Shown: piece after piece, positions 12,609 to 20,575 of the stretch
Numbering within the stretch: the stretch's first letter is position 1
Layout of the letters: every line of letters begins with the position of its first letter
Assembly: GCA_035999765.1 (NCBI GenBank)
Contig: CP108521.1
Coordinates: 8,618,001-8,682,000 of the forward strand
Source: Streptomyces sp. NBC_01231
GTDB lineage: Bacteria > Actinomycetota > Actinomycetes > Streptomycetales > Streptomycetaceae
Direction of reading: 5' to 3'
DNA: 64,000 bases
Notes under the pieces: generated by a model
Databases searched by the model: none
Seen by the model: only the letters and a program-made list of their open reading frames with translations
Told to the model about the DNA's origin: nothing
Position numbers and translations under genes: made by a program

Positions 12609-13099
12609 TGAGTTCGACGAAGCAGCACACGGTGATCGACAGCCCCTACGGCCCTTTGACACTCGTCGCCGACGACGGCGTCCTGTGCGGCCTCTACATG
12701 ACCGACCAGCGCCACCGCCCCGCGGAGGAGACCTTCGGCACCCGCGCCCAGACCCCCTTCGCGGCGGCCGAGGAACAACTGGAGGCCTATTTCGCGGGCG
12801 AGTTGAAGGAGTTCACCCTCGAACTCGGCCTGCACGGCACCCCGTTCCAACGCAGCGTCTGGAACCACCTCAGGAAGATCCCGTACGGCGAGACCCGCAC
12901 GTACGGCGAACTGGCCGACGCCCTCGGCAACCCCACGGCCTCCCGCGCGGTGGGGCTCGCCAACGGCAGGAACCCCGTCGGCATCATCGTGCCCTGCCAC
13001 CGCGTCGTCGGCGCGAACGGCGGTCTCACCGGATACGGCGGCGGTCTGGACCGCAAGCAGCGACTGCTGGACTTCGAGAGCGGGGCGGCGCTGTTCTAG
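12608..13099 (+). CDS. ogt: Methylated-DNA-protein-cysteine methyltransferase
   Basis: 163 residues. ATG 12608 shares its A with the TGA of the upstream glycosylase (TGATG), so the two are translationally coupled. The acceptor motif is IIVPCHRVVG with the active cysteine, preceded by the helix-turn-helix-like SRAVGLANGRNP and the Tyr of TPFQRSVWNHLRKIPYGETR. It transfers O6-alkyl groups from guanine to its own cysteine once. With the preceding gene it completes an Ada response split over two polypeptides. Confidence 0.95.
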   Translation: MSSTKQHTVIDSPYGPLTLVADDGVLCGLYMTDQRHRPAEETFGTRAQTPFAAAEEQLEAYFAGELKEFTLELGLHGTPFQRSVWNHLRKIPYGETRTYGELADALGNPTASRAVGLANGRNPVGIIVPCHRVVGANGGLTGYGGGLDRKQRLLDFESGAALF

Positions 13100-13111
13100 A
13101 CCGGGTGGGGA

Positions 13112-13144
13112 GGGCGGGCCCCGGCCGTGGGCAGGGGCCCGCCC
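13112..13144. terminator. Bidirectional hairpin terminator
   Basis: A perfect 11-bp GGGCGGGCCCC/GGGGCCCGCCC stem with an 11-base loop lies between the convergent methyltransferase and NUDIX genes. Confidence 0.8.
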
Positions 13145-13162
13145 GTCGTACGGCTGTCCCGG

Positions 13163-13657
13163 TCAGCTCACCCGGTGTCCGTTCTCCAGCTCCGCCGTCC
13201 CCGAGCCCTCCGTCAGGACGTCCAGCGCGGTCACGACACGGCGGCCCAGGGAGCCCGGCAGGTACTCGGCGAGCTCCTCGCGCGGGACGAGCCGCCAGGA
13301 CAGCAGTTCCTCCTCCTGGAGCCGGATCGCCTTGAACTCGTCCTCGTCGAGCACTCCGCCGTCGTACAGGTACGCCACCAGCGGTGGCCGGCCCGCCCCG
13401 TGCACCCAGTCCACCGCGAGCAGCCGCCCGAGCTCGCGGTCCAGGCCGATCTCCTCCACGGTCTCCCGGCGCGCCCCCTGGCGCGGGGTCTCGCCGTCGT
13501 CGGACTCGATCGTGCCGCCCGGCAGCGCCCACCCCTCACGGTAGTTGGGCTCGACGAGCAGCACCCGCCCCTCCGCGTCGCGGAAGAGGGCGGCGGCCCC
13601 GGCGAGCACCCGGGGGAGTCCCGCGATGTAGGCGGCGAAGTCTTGAGTGGTGGTCAT
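13163..13657 (-). CDS. NUDIX hydrolase
   Basis: 164 residues. The NUDIX box is recognisable: ALPGGTIESDDGETP, then RRETVEEIGL. It has two more residues than the standard spacing between the first Gly and first Glu. The core REXXEE-G that binds Mg is complete. Such enzymes cleave nucleoside diphosphates linked to another moiety (ADP-ribose, NADH, nucleotide sugars, damaged nucleotides). It lies beside an ADP-ribosylglycohydrolase gene on the same strand, so ADP-ribose is a plausible but unproven substrate. The ribosome-binding site is weak. Confidence 0.85.
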   Translation of the reverse strand: MTTTQDFAAYIAGLPRVLAGAAALFRDAEGRVLLVEPNYREGWALPGGTIESDDGETPRQGARRETVEEIGLDRELGRLLAVDWVHGAGRPPLVAYLYDGGVLDEDEFKAIRLQEEELLSWRLVPREELAEYLPGSLGRRVVTALDVLTEGSGTAELENGHRVS

Positions 13658-13720
13658 TGAGGAAGGGTATCCAGCTTCCCCGGCCGCTCCGGTCAGCCGC
13701 GGCCCCGTCCTCGGCGCCCG

Positions 13721-14794
13721 TCACGGCTCCGTCTCCGCCAACTGCACCGTCCGCCGCGCCAGTTCACTGATCCGTACCCCGTCGAAGCCGAACACCGCGC
13801 TGCGTACCGTGTCCTCCAGCGGATCCTTCCACTGCTCCGGGATGGCCCGAGCCCCGGCCAGCACCCCGGCCACCGAGCCCGCGGTCGCGCCGTTGGAGTC
13901 GGTGTCCAGGCCGCCGCGCACGGTGAGCGTGATGGTGCGGGTGAAGTCGCCGTCGCCGTACAGGAGTCCTGCGGTCAGTACGGCGGCGTTCGGGACGGTG
14001 TGGATCCAGCCGAGCCCGGCGGTCTCCTCGGCGACCGTGCTGAGCGTGTCCTCCCAGGTCATCCGGGTGGCGTGGAGCGAGAGGACACGGCGCACGGTAC
14101 GGGCCAGGCGGCTGCTCGCCGGGACCACGGCGAGTGCCTGGTCGACGGCGTGGCGCACCGTGCCGGACGTGAACGCCGCCGCGATCAGCGCCGCCGCCCA
14201 CATGGCGCCGTACACACCGTTGCCGGTGTGGGACAGCACCGCGTCCCGGCGGGCGAGCGAGGCGGCGCGGCGCGGCGCGCCCGGGCAGGTCCAGCCGTAG
14301 ATGTCGGCCCGGATGAGGGCCCCGATCCACTCCTGGTACGGATTGTCGTACGTCGCGGTCAGCGGCGGTTTCAGCCCGTTGGCGAGGTTGCGGTACGCCG
14401 CCCTTTCGGCGGTGAAGGTCTGCCGGTACGGCAGCCGCAGCAGCCACAGGTCGCCGACCTGCTCGGTGCTGAAGCCGAAGCCGTGGGTCTCCAGCAGGTC
14501 CAGGCCGAGGATGGCGTAGTCGATGTCGTCGTCACGGCAGCTGCCGTGGATACGGCCGCGGACGCACTCGCGCCACTCCGGACGCAGCTCGAAGCCGTCG
14601 CTCTCGCCGACGGGCTCGGGCAGGTAGTCGGTGAGCGGCAGGGCCGCGGCCTGTCGCAGATAGCGGTCGATCCGGTCCCGCGTCCACAGGTCGCCCTGCT
14701 CGACCGGCTTGCCGAGCATGTTGCCCGCGATCCGGCCGAGCCAGCCCCCGAGGACGCGGTCGGGGAGCTGCGGCTCATTGCCCACAGGGGTCAT
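13721..14794 (-). CDS. ADP-ribosylglycohydrolase family protein (DraG/ARH fold)
   Basis: 357 residues. The two metal-binding segments of the all-helical ARH fold are visible: SCRDDDIDYAILG near residues 84-96 and RGGLDTDSNGATAGSVAG near 300, followed by AIPEQWKDPLED. These hold the dinuclear Mg centre that hydrolyses N- or O-glycosidic ADP-ribose bonds. GTG at codon 4 is an alternative start with better spacing to GGTAGGT. A NUDIX gene follows in the same direction 63 bp downstream and a macro-domain gene lies 8 kb away. Confidence 0.88.
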   Translation of the reverse strand: MTPVGNEPQLPDRVLGGWLGRIAGNMLGKPVEQGDLWTRDRIDRYLRQAAALPLTDYLPEPVGESDGFELRPEWRECVRGRIHGSCRDDDIDYAILGLDLLETHGFGFSTEQVGDLWLLRLPYRQTFTAERAAYRNLANGLKPPLTATYDNPYQEWIGALIRADIYGWTCPGAPRRAASLARRDAVLSHTGNGVYGAMWAAALIAAAFTSGTVRHAVDQALAVVPASSRLARTVRRVLSLHATRMTWEDTLSTVAEETAGLGWIHTVPNAAVLTAGLLYGDGDFTRTITLTVRGGLDTDSNGATAGSVAGVLAGARAIPEQWKDPLEDTVRSAVFGFDGVRISELARRTVQLAETEP

Positions 14795-14995
14795 ACCTAC
14801 CGTCTACCCGATTCCGGGGCGCCCGCGCGCGGTTCCGGTACCGCACACTGCGTGCCACCCGGCCGGCACAGCGCGCCCCCAGGCCTGTTTCAGGGGCCGG
14901 TCGGTGCATGACGGCGGGGTCGTCCTGCGGTTAAGGTCGCAGCGGCGCGACTGGCCTTGACGTGCGTGGGGCCTGAAGAGCAAGGGGAAGACAAG

Positions 14996-16156
14996 GTGGC
15001 GGACGCTGCAGGGAACAAGGCCCGGGCGACAGCGCGGGTACTCATCGCCGCGGACAAGTTCAAGGGCTCGCTGACGGCCGTACAGGTCGCCGAGCGGATC
15101 ACGGCCGGACTGCGCGGGGTCCTGCCGGACCTCGCGGTGGAGGCGCTGCCCGTCGCCGACGGCGGCGACGGAACGGTGGACGCGGCGGTCGCCGCCGGGT
15201 TCGATCGACGCGAGGTCCGGGTCGCGGGGCCGCTGGGCCAGGAGGTGACGGCCGCCTTCGCGCTGCGCGGGGACACGGCCGTCGTGGAGATGGCGGAGGC
15301 GAGCGGGCTGCAGCGGCTGCCCGCGGGCGTCTTCGCACCGCTGACGGCGTCCACGTACGGCTCCGGCGAACTGCTGCGGGCCGCGCTGGACGCGGGCGCG
15401 CGGACGATCGTCTTCGGGGTCGGCGGCAGTGCCACCACGGACGGCGGCGCCGGCATGCTGTCCGCGCTCGGCGCGCGGTTCGTGGACGCGGACGGGGAGC
15501 CGGTGGCGCCGGGCGGCGGCGGCCTCGCCGACCTGGCCTCGGCCGATCTGTCCGACTTGGACCCACGGCTCGAGGCCGTGGAGTTCGTGCTCGCGAGCGA
15601 CGTCGACAACCCGCTGACCGGTCCGAAGGGCGCGCCGGCCGTCTACGGCCCGCAGAAGGGCGCCTCACCGGACGACGTGAAGGCGCTGGACGAGGCGCTC
15701 GCGCACTACGCGAAGGTACTGGAGCGCGCGGTCGGCGCGAAGGCCGCCGAGTACGCGGGCTCGCCGGGCGCCGGCGCGGCGGGCGGCATCGGCTACGGCG
15801 CACTGCTCCTCGGCGCCCGCTTCCGCCCCGGTATCGAGATCATGCTCGACGTCCTGGGCTTCGCGCCCGCGCTGGAGTACGCGACGCTGGTCATCACCGG
15901 CGAGGGGTCCCTGGACGAGCAGACGCTCCACGGCAAGGCTCCGGCGGGCGTCGCGGCGGCGGCACGCGCGCAGGGCAAGGAGGTCGTCGCGGTGTGCGGC
16001 CGGCTCGCCCTGCAACCGGAGGCGCTCGGCCGGGCCGGCATCCGGCGGGCGTACCCGTTGACCGACGTCGAGCCGGACGTCGCGAAGTGCATCGCGGACG
16101 CGGGGCCGATCCTGCAACGGGTCGCGGAACAGATCGCCCGCGACTTCCTGACCTGA
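14996..16156 (+). CDS. Glycerate 2-kinase family protein
   Basis: 386 residues from GTG 14996, with AAGGGGAAG five bases before. The start is chosen over 14957 because of this site and because IAADKFKGSLTA should be near the N-terminus. Family features are VADGGDGTVDA, GVGGSATTDGGAGML, PGAGAAGGIGYG and VITGEGSLDEQTLHGKAP. It phosphorylates D-glycerate with ATP, feeding glyoxylate- or serine-derived carbon into glycolysis. The ethylmalonyl-CoA operon 2-8 kb away yields glyoxylate, but sharing of regulation is not visible. Confidence 0.9.
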   Translation: MADAAGNKARATARVLIAADKFKGSLTAVQVAERITAGLRGVLPDLAVEALPVADGGDGTVDAAVAAGFDRREVRVAGPLGQEVTAAFALRGDTAVVEMAEASGLQRLPAGVFAPLTASTYGSGELLRAALDAGARTIVFGVGGSATTDGGAGMLSALGARFVDADGEPVAPGGGGLADLASADLSDLDPRLEAVEFVLASDVDNPLTGPKGAPAVYGPQKGASPDDVKALDEALAHYAKVLERAVGAKAAEYAGSPGAGAAGGIGYGALLLGARFRPGIEIMLDVLGFAPALEYATLVITGEGSLDEQTLHGKAPAGVAAAARAQGKEVVAVCGRLALQPEALGRAGIRRAYPLTDVEPDVAKCIADAGPILQRVAEQIARDFLT

Positions 16157-16166
16157 CCCCGCACGT

Positions 16167-16204
16167 GCGAAGGGCCCCGAACCGAATGGTCCGGGGCCCT
16201 TCGC
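16167..16204. terminator. Bidirectional hairpin terminator
   Basis: A perfect 13-bp stem (GCGAAGGGCCCCG with its complement) around a 12-base loop separates the convergent glycerate kinase and pssA genes. Confidence 0.85.
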
Positions 16205-16216
16205 GAGCGTGAGCGT

Positions 16217-17065
16217 CTACGACTGGGCCGCCCGCGCCTCACGTCGGTTGCCACGGAAGTTGTTCACCCGGCGAGCCGTGGCGAACAGCGGGATGACCGC
16301 CCCCATGACCAGCTGCAGCGCACAGCCCGTCTGAAGCAGCAGCTGTCCGCCCGGCGCGTCGAACGCCCAGGCCGCCAGCAGCCCCATGGACAGCACGATC
16401 CACGAGAGCATCGCCACCGCGAGGCGACCCCGCGGCTTCGGGTACTCCACCCGGCTCACCATCAGCCACGCGGTACCCAGGATCGCGAGGAGCGTCGCCA
16501 CGAAGGGCAGCTCCAGCAGCACGATCGAGACCACCGTCAGCGCCCCGAACGGCGACGGCATGCCCTGGAACGTGCCGTCCTTCACGGTGACGCACGAGAA
16601 GCGGGCAAGCCGCAGCACCACCGCCAACAGCACAACGACCGCGCCCACCGCCGCGACCCGCTCATGCGCGTCCCTCGCGACCATGCCGTACACGAGCACG
16701 AAGTACGCGGGCGCCAGACCGAAGCTGATCAGATCGGAGAGATTGTCCAGCTCCGCGCCCATCGGCGACGACCGCAGCTTGCGGGCGACGAGGCCGTCGA
16801 ACAGGTCGAAGACAGCCGCGCACAGCATCAGTATGACGGCCGTGGCAGCGCTGTTGCGGGCCATGCCCGAATCGTCACCCGTGAGGTGCGGGATCAGGAT
16901 GCCGGTGGTGGTGAAGTACACGGCCATGAAGCCGCACGTGGCGTTGCCGAGGGTGAGGGTGTCCGCTATTGAGAGGCGGAGAGAGAGGGGCATCTCCTCT
17001 TCGTCGTCCACCTCGTCGGCCTCGGGCACCCAGCCCGCTTGGGTCTCGGGATCAATCACGGTCAA
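16217..17065 (-). CDS. pssA: CDP-diacylglycerol-serine O-phosphatidyltransferase
   Basis: 282 residues, a polytopic membrane protein. The CDP-alcohol phosphotransferase signature D-x2-DG-x2-AR-x8-G-x3-D-x3-D is present: DLFDGLVARKL, then GAELDNLSD. About seven hydrophobic segments follow an acidic N-terminal tail (EVDDEEEMP). It makes phosphatidylserine from CDP-diacylglycerol and serine at the membrane. The gene starts within the last bases of psd (14-base overlap), so phosphatidylserine synthesis and decarboxylation are encoded together. Confidence 0.95.
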   Translation of the reverse strand: MTVIDPETQAGWVPEADEVDDEEEMPLSLRLSIADTLTLGNATCGFMAVYFTTTGILIPHLTGDDSGMARNSAATAVILMLCAAVFDLFDGLVARKLRSSPMGAELDNLSDLISFGLAPAYFVLVYGMVARDAHERVAAVGAVVVLLAVVLRLARFSCVTVKDGTFQGMPSPFGALTVVSIVLLELPFVATLLAILGTAWLMVSRVEYPKPRGRLAVAMLSWIVLSMGLLAAWAFDAPGGQLLLQTGCALQLVMGAVIPLFATARRVNNFRGNRREARAAQS

Positions 17066-17708
17066 TGCGAGTCACCCCAGCCACAGTCTTCTGGCCCACC
17101 TCTACCGCGACCTCCACGCCCTCGGGCAGGTAGATGTCGACACGAGAGCCGAAGCGGATCAGCCCGACCCGGTCGCCCTGCTCGACCTTGGTGCCCTGGG
17201 GCACGTACGGGACGATACGACGGGCCACCGCGCCGGCGATCTGGATCATCTCGATGTCACCGAGTTCGGTGTCGAAGTGCCAGACGACGCGCTCGTTGTT
17301 CTCGCTCTCCTTGTTGAACGCCGGAACGAACCCACCCGGGATGTGCTCGACCGACGTCACCGTGCCGGAGAGCGGCGCCCGGTTGACGTGGACGTTGAGC
17401 GGGCTCATGAAGATCGCGACGCGGGTGCGGCCGTCCTTCCACGGCATGATGCTCTGCACCACACCGTCGGCGGGCGAGATGACCCGGCCCTGGGTGATCT
17501 CGCGCTCGGGGTCACGGAAGAACCACAGCATGCCCGCCGCGAGCGCGGTGGCGGGCACGGCCACGGCCTTGGCCGCGCCGGAGCGGCGGGACCTGGCCAG
17601 GCTGAGGGCTGCGGTGGCGACGGTCGGGAGAAGCCACGGCGAGGCTCCGCGCGCCAGGCGTACGCCTGCCAGGCTGTCGCGAGGTGCAGAGGTTTGGCTG
17701 TGGGGCAT
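17052..17708 (-). CDS. psd: Phosphatidylserine decarboxylase proenzyme
   Basis: 218 residues from ATG 17708; a longer reading adds 27 residues without a ribosome-binding site, whereas GAAGG precedes this ATG. It is of the short, archaeal-type class. A hydrophobic segment near residues 42-60 precedes WFFRDPER, then SPADGVVQSI and MSPLNVHVNRAP. The autocleavage site is Gly-Ser in IRFGSRVD; Ser188 becomes the pyruvoyl group of the alpha chain. It converts phosphatidylserine to phosphatidylethanolamine and is the first gene of the psd-pssA operon. Confidence 0.95.
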   Translation of the reverse strand: MPHSQTSAPRDSLAGVRLARGASPWLLPTVATAALSLARSRRSGAAKAVAVPATALAAGMLWFFRDPEREITQGRVISPADGVVQSIMPWKDGRTRVAIFMSPLNVHVNRAPLSGTVTSVEHIPGGFVPAFNKESENNERVVWHFDTELGDIEMIQIAGAVARRIVPYVPQGTKVEQGDRVGLIRFGSRVDIYLPEGVEVAVEVGQKTVAGVTRIDRD

Positions 17709-17833
17709 GGATGACCTTCGTAGCGGATGATGCCGCACTGCAACGGGGGACGGCGGCTTTCCCGGGATGGTACCGGTCGCGGGCCACAACTGGGCAAGCC
17801 AGGAAGCTGAGTCGGCGGCTGAACAGCGTTCAC

Positions 17834-17866
17834 GGGGTGTGATCTTCTTCTCGAAGAAAACACCCC
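17834..17866 (-). terminator. Hairpin terminator of the ethylmalonyl-CoA operon
   Basis: Outer arms GGGGTGT and ACACCCC enclose a second TTCTTC/GAAGAA pairing. It lies 13 bases beyond the acyl-CoA dehydrogenase stop codon and before the psd promoter region. Confidence 0.7.
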
Positions 17867-17878
17867 CAACCAGGATAT

Positions 17879-19084
17879 CTAGCCCTGCAGCCGATACTCT
17901 TCGAGCAGCCTGCGACCGATGATCATTTTTTGGATCTCGGCGGTACCTTCACCGATCAGCAGCATCGGAGCCTCACGGTAGAGGCGCTCGATCTCGTACT
18001 CCTTGGAGAAGCCGTAGCCGCCGTGGATCCGGAATGCGTCCTCGACGACCTCCTTGCAGTACTCGGAGGCGAGGTACTTCGCCATCCCTGCCTCAAGGTC
18101 GTTACGTTCGCCGGAGTCCTTTTTGCGAGCCGCGTTCACCATCATCGCATGGGCTGCCTCGACCTTGGTAGCCATCTCGGCCAGTTTGAACTGGATGGCC
18201 TGGTGCTGGGCGATCGCCTTGCCGAAGGTGTGTCGCTGCTGGGCATACGAGACACCCAGCTCGAAGGCACGCTGGGCGACGCCGCAGCCACGTGCCGCCA
18301 CGTTGACGCGGCCGACCTCTACGCCGTCCATCATTTGGTAAAAACCTCGGCCGGTGGTGCCGCCGAGCACCCGATCGGCCGGAATGCGCAGGCCGTCCAT
18401 GATGAGCTCGGTGGTGTCGACACCCTTGTAGCCCATCTTGTCGATCTTCCCGGGGATGGTGAGGCCGGGGCGGACCTCTCCGAAGCCGGGCTCCTTCTCG
18501 ACCAGGAAGGTCGTCATCGACTTGTGGGGCGCGGTCCCCTCCGGGTGTCCTTCGTCACTTCGGACGAGAACGGCGACCAGATTCGACGTACCGCCGTTGG
18601 TGAGCCACATCTTCTGGCCGTTCAGGACGTACTCGTCGCCGTCCTGGACCGCCTTGGACGTGATCGCCGAGACGTCCGAACCCAGGGCCGGCTCCGACAT
18701 CGAGAAGGCGCCGCGGATGTCACCGGCCGCCATCCTCGGCAGGAAGTGCTCCTTCTGCTCCTGCGTTCCGTGCTGCTTGAGCATGTACGCCACGATGAAG
18801 TGGGTGTTGATGATGCCGGACACCGACATCCAGCCGCGGGCGATCTCCTCCACGCACAGCGCGTACGTCAGGAGCGACTCGCCGAGACCGCCGTACTCCT
18901 CGGGGATCATCAGCCCGAACAGGCCCAACTCCTTGAGCCCGTCCACGATCTGCTGCGGGTACTCGTCGCGGTGCTCCAGCTCGGTCGCGACCGGGATGAT
19001 CTCCTTGTCCACGAAGCCGCGGACGGTGGACAGGATCTCCTGCTGGATGTCGGTCAGACCGGCGGTCTGGGCGAGTCGCGCCAT
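17879..19084 (-). CDS. mcd: Acyl-CoA dehydrogenase, probably (2S)-methylsuccinyl-CoA dehydrogenase
   Basis: 401 residues from ATG 19084, two bases after the maoC stop and preceded by GGAGAAGT. The full flavoprotein fold is present: IPEEYGGLG, FSMSEPALGSDVSAI, MWLTNGG, GRVNVAARGCGVA, and the C-terminal IGEGTAEIQ, whose Glu is the usual catalytic base. The final position in a ccr-ecm-mcl-maoC operon indicates methylsuccinyl-CoA to mesaconyl-CoA oxidation. Family membership is certain, substrate comes from context. The stop is followed by a hairpin. Confidence 0.88.
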   Translation of the reverse strand: MARLAQTAGLTDIQQEILSTVRGFVDKEIIPVATELEHRDEYPQQIVDGLKELGLFGLMIPEEYGGLGESLLTYALCVEEIARGWMSVSGIINTHFIVAYMLKQHGTQEQKEHFLPRMAAGDIRGAFSMSEPALGSDVSAITSKAVQDGDEYVLNGQKMWLTNGGTSNLVAVLVRSDEGHPEGTAPHKSMTTFLVEKEPGFGEVRPGLTIPGKIDKMGYKGVDTTELIMDGLRIPADRVLGGTTGRGFYQMMDGVEVGRVNVAARGCGVAQRAFELGVSYAQQRHTFGKAIAQHQAIQFKLAEMATKVEAAHAMMVNAARKKDSGERNDLEAGMAKYLASEYCKEVVEDAFRIHGGYGFSKEYEIERLYREAPMLLIGEGTAEIQKMIIGRRLLEEYRLQG

Positions 19085-19086
19085 GG

Positions 19087-19599
19087 CTACTTCTCCTGCT
19101 CGCTGAGCTCGGGGCGGCCGGGCTGCTCGCCGCCGCGCTCCTTGGTGTACGTCTCGGTGGGCACCATGACCTTGCGGCGGAACACGCAGACCAGCGTGCC
19201 GTCCTGCTTGTAGCCCTTGGTCTCGACATGGACGATGCCGCGGTCGTTCTTCGACTTCGACGGCCACTTGTCGAGCACGGTCGTCTGGCCGTAGATCGTG
19301 TCGCCGTGGAAGGTGGGCGCCACGTGCTTGAGCGACTCGATCTCCAGGTTGGCGATCGCCTTGCCGGAGACGTCCGGCACGGACATGCCGAGCAGCAGCG
19401 AGTAGATGTAGTTCCCGACGACGACGTTCTTGCCGAAGTCCGTCGTCTTCTCCGCGTAGTTGGTGTCCATGTGGAGCGGGTGGTGGTTCATGGTGAGGAG
19501 ACAGAAGAGGTGGTCGTCGTACTCCGTGACCGTCTTTCCCGGCCAGTGCTTGTACGTCGCCCCGACCTCGAACTCCTCGTAGGTGCGCCCGAACTGCAT
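19087..19599 (-). CDS. mch: MaoC-like dehydratase, probable mesaconyl-CoA hydratase
   Basis: 170 residues, a single hot-dog domain with the overhanging-segment motif TMNHHPLHMDTNYAE. In ordinary R-hydratases this segment reads GDxNPxH; here Asn38 takes the Asp position and His43 matches the catalytic His. The GNYIYSLLLG and HVAPTFHGDTIYG blocks are typical. In the ethylmalonyl-CoA pathway this enzyme adds water to mesaconyl-CoA to give beta-methylmalyl-CoA, the substrate of the lyase encoded next to it. The start lies 16 bases after the lyase stop codon. Confidence 0.87.
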   Translation of the reverse strand: MQFGRTYEEFEVGATYKHWPGKTVTEYDDHLFCLLTMNHHPLHMDTNYAEKTTDFGKNVVVGNYIYSLLLGMSVPDVSGKAIANLEIESLKHVAPTFHGDTIYGQTTVLDKWPSKSKNDRGIVHVETKGYKQDGTLVCVFRRKVMVPTETYTKERGGEQPGRPELSEQEK

Positions 19600-19615
19600 C
19601 GCGCTCAGCGCCTTT

Positions 19616-20575
19616 CTAGTCGGTGGGGATCTCGAACTTGCTGGTGCGCTGCATGCCGGCGGCGCGCCCCTTGCCGGAGATGACCAGGGCCATCTTGCGG
19701 CTGGCCTCGTCGATCATCTCGTCGCCGAGCATCGCCGAGCCCTTCTTGCCGCCCGCCTCGGAGGTGTAGTAGTCGTACGCGTCCAGGATCAGCTCGGCGT
19801 GGTCGTAGTCCTCCTGCGAGGGCGAGAAGATCTCGTTGGACGCCTCGACCTGGCCCGGGTGCAGCACCCACTTGCCGTCGAAGCCGAGCGCGGCGGCGCG
19901 GCCCGCGACCTCGCGGTAGCCGTCGATGTTGCGGATCTGGAGGTAGGGGCCGTCGATCGCCTGGAGGTTGTTGGCGCGGGCGGCCATCAGGATCTTCATC
20001 AGGATGTAGTGGTAGGCGTCCGCCGGGTAGCCGGGCGGCTGCTCGCCCACGACGAGGGACTTCATGTTGATCGACGCCATGAAGTCGGCCGGACCGAAGA
20101 TGATCGTCTCGACGCGCGGCGACGCCTGCGCGATCTCGTTGACGTTGTTGAGGCCCTGCGCGTTCTCGATCTGCGCCTCGATGCCGATCTTGCCGACCTC
20201 GAAGCCCATGGTCTTCTCGATCTGGGTCAGCAGGAGGTCGAGGGCCACGACCTGCTGGGCGTCCTGCACCTTCGGCAGCATGATGCAGTCGAGGTTGGGG
20301 CCGGCGCCCTCGACGACCGTGACGACATCCCGGTACGTCCACTCGGTCGTCCAGTCGTTGACGCGTACGACCCGCGTCTTGCCCGTCCAGTCGCCCTCGT
20401 TGAGGAACTTGACGATGGTGTGCCGCGCCTCGGGCTTGGCGAGCGGCGCGCACGCGTCCTCCAGGTCCAGGAAGACCTGGTCGGCGGGGAGGCCCTGTGC
20501 CTTCTCCAGGAAGCGGGGGTTGCTGCCCGGCACGGCGAGGCAGGAGCGCCGTGGACGAAGACGGTTGACTGTCAT
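19616..20575 (-). CDS. mcl: Malyl-CoA/beta-methylmalyl-CoA lyase (CitE-like)
   Basis: 319 residues; ATG 20575 overlaps the upstream mutase stop by four bases. It is a CitE-family barrel: SCLAVPGSNPRFLEKA, FLDLEDACAPLAKPEAR, IGIEAQIENAQGL with the Mg-binding Glu, and IIFGPADFMASI with the Mg-binding Asp. A C-terminal lid follows KWVLHPGQVEASNEIFSPS. It splits beta-methylmalyl-CoA into glyoxylate and propionyl-CoA, and may also act on malyl-CoA. Operon position supports this over citrate lyase, whose other subunits are absent. Confidence 0.9.
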   Translation of the reverse strand: MTVNRLRPRRSCLAVPGSNPRFLEKAQGLPADQVFLDLEDACAPLAKPEARHTIVKFLNEGDWTGKTRVVRVNDWTTEWTYRDVVTVVEGAGPNLDCIMLPKVQDAQQVVALDLLLTQIEKTMGFEVGKIGIEAQIENAQGLNNVNEIAQASPRVETIIFGPADFMASINMKSLVVGEQPPGYPADAYHYILMKILMAARANNLQAIDGPYLQIRNIDGYREVAGRAAALGFDGKWVLHPGQVEASNEIFSPSQEDYDHAELILDAYDYYTSEAGGKKGSAMLGDEMIDEASRKMALVISGKGRAAGMQRTSKFEIPTD

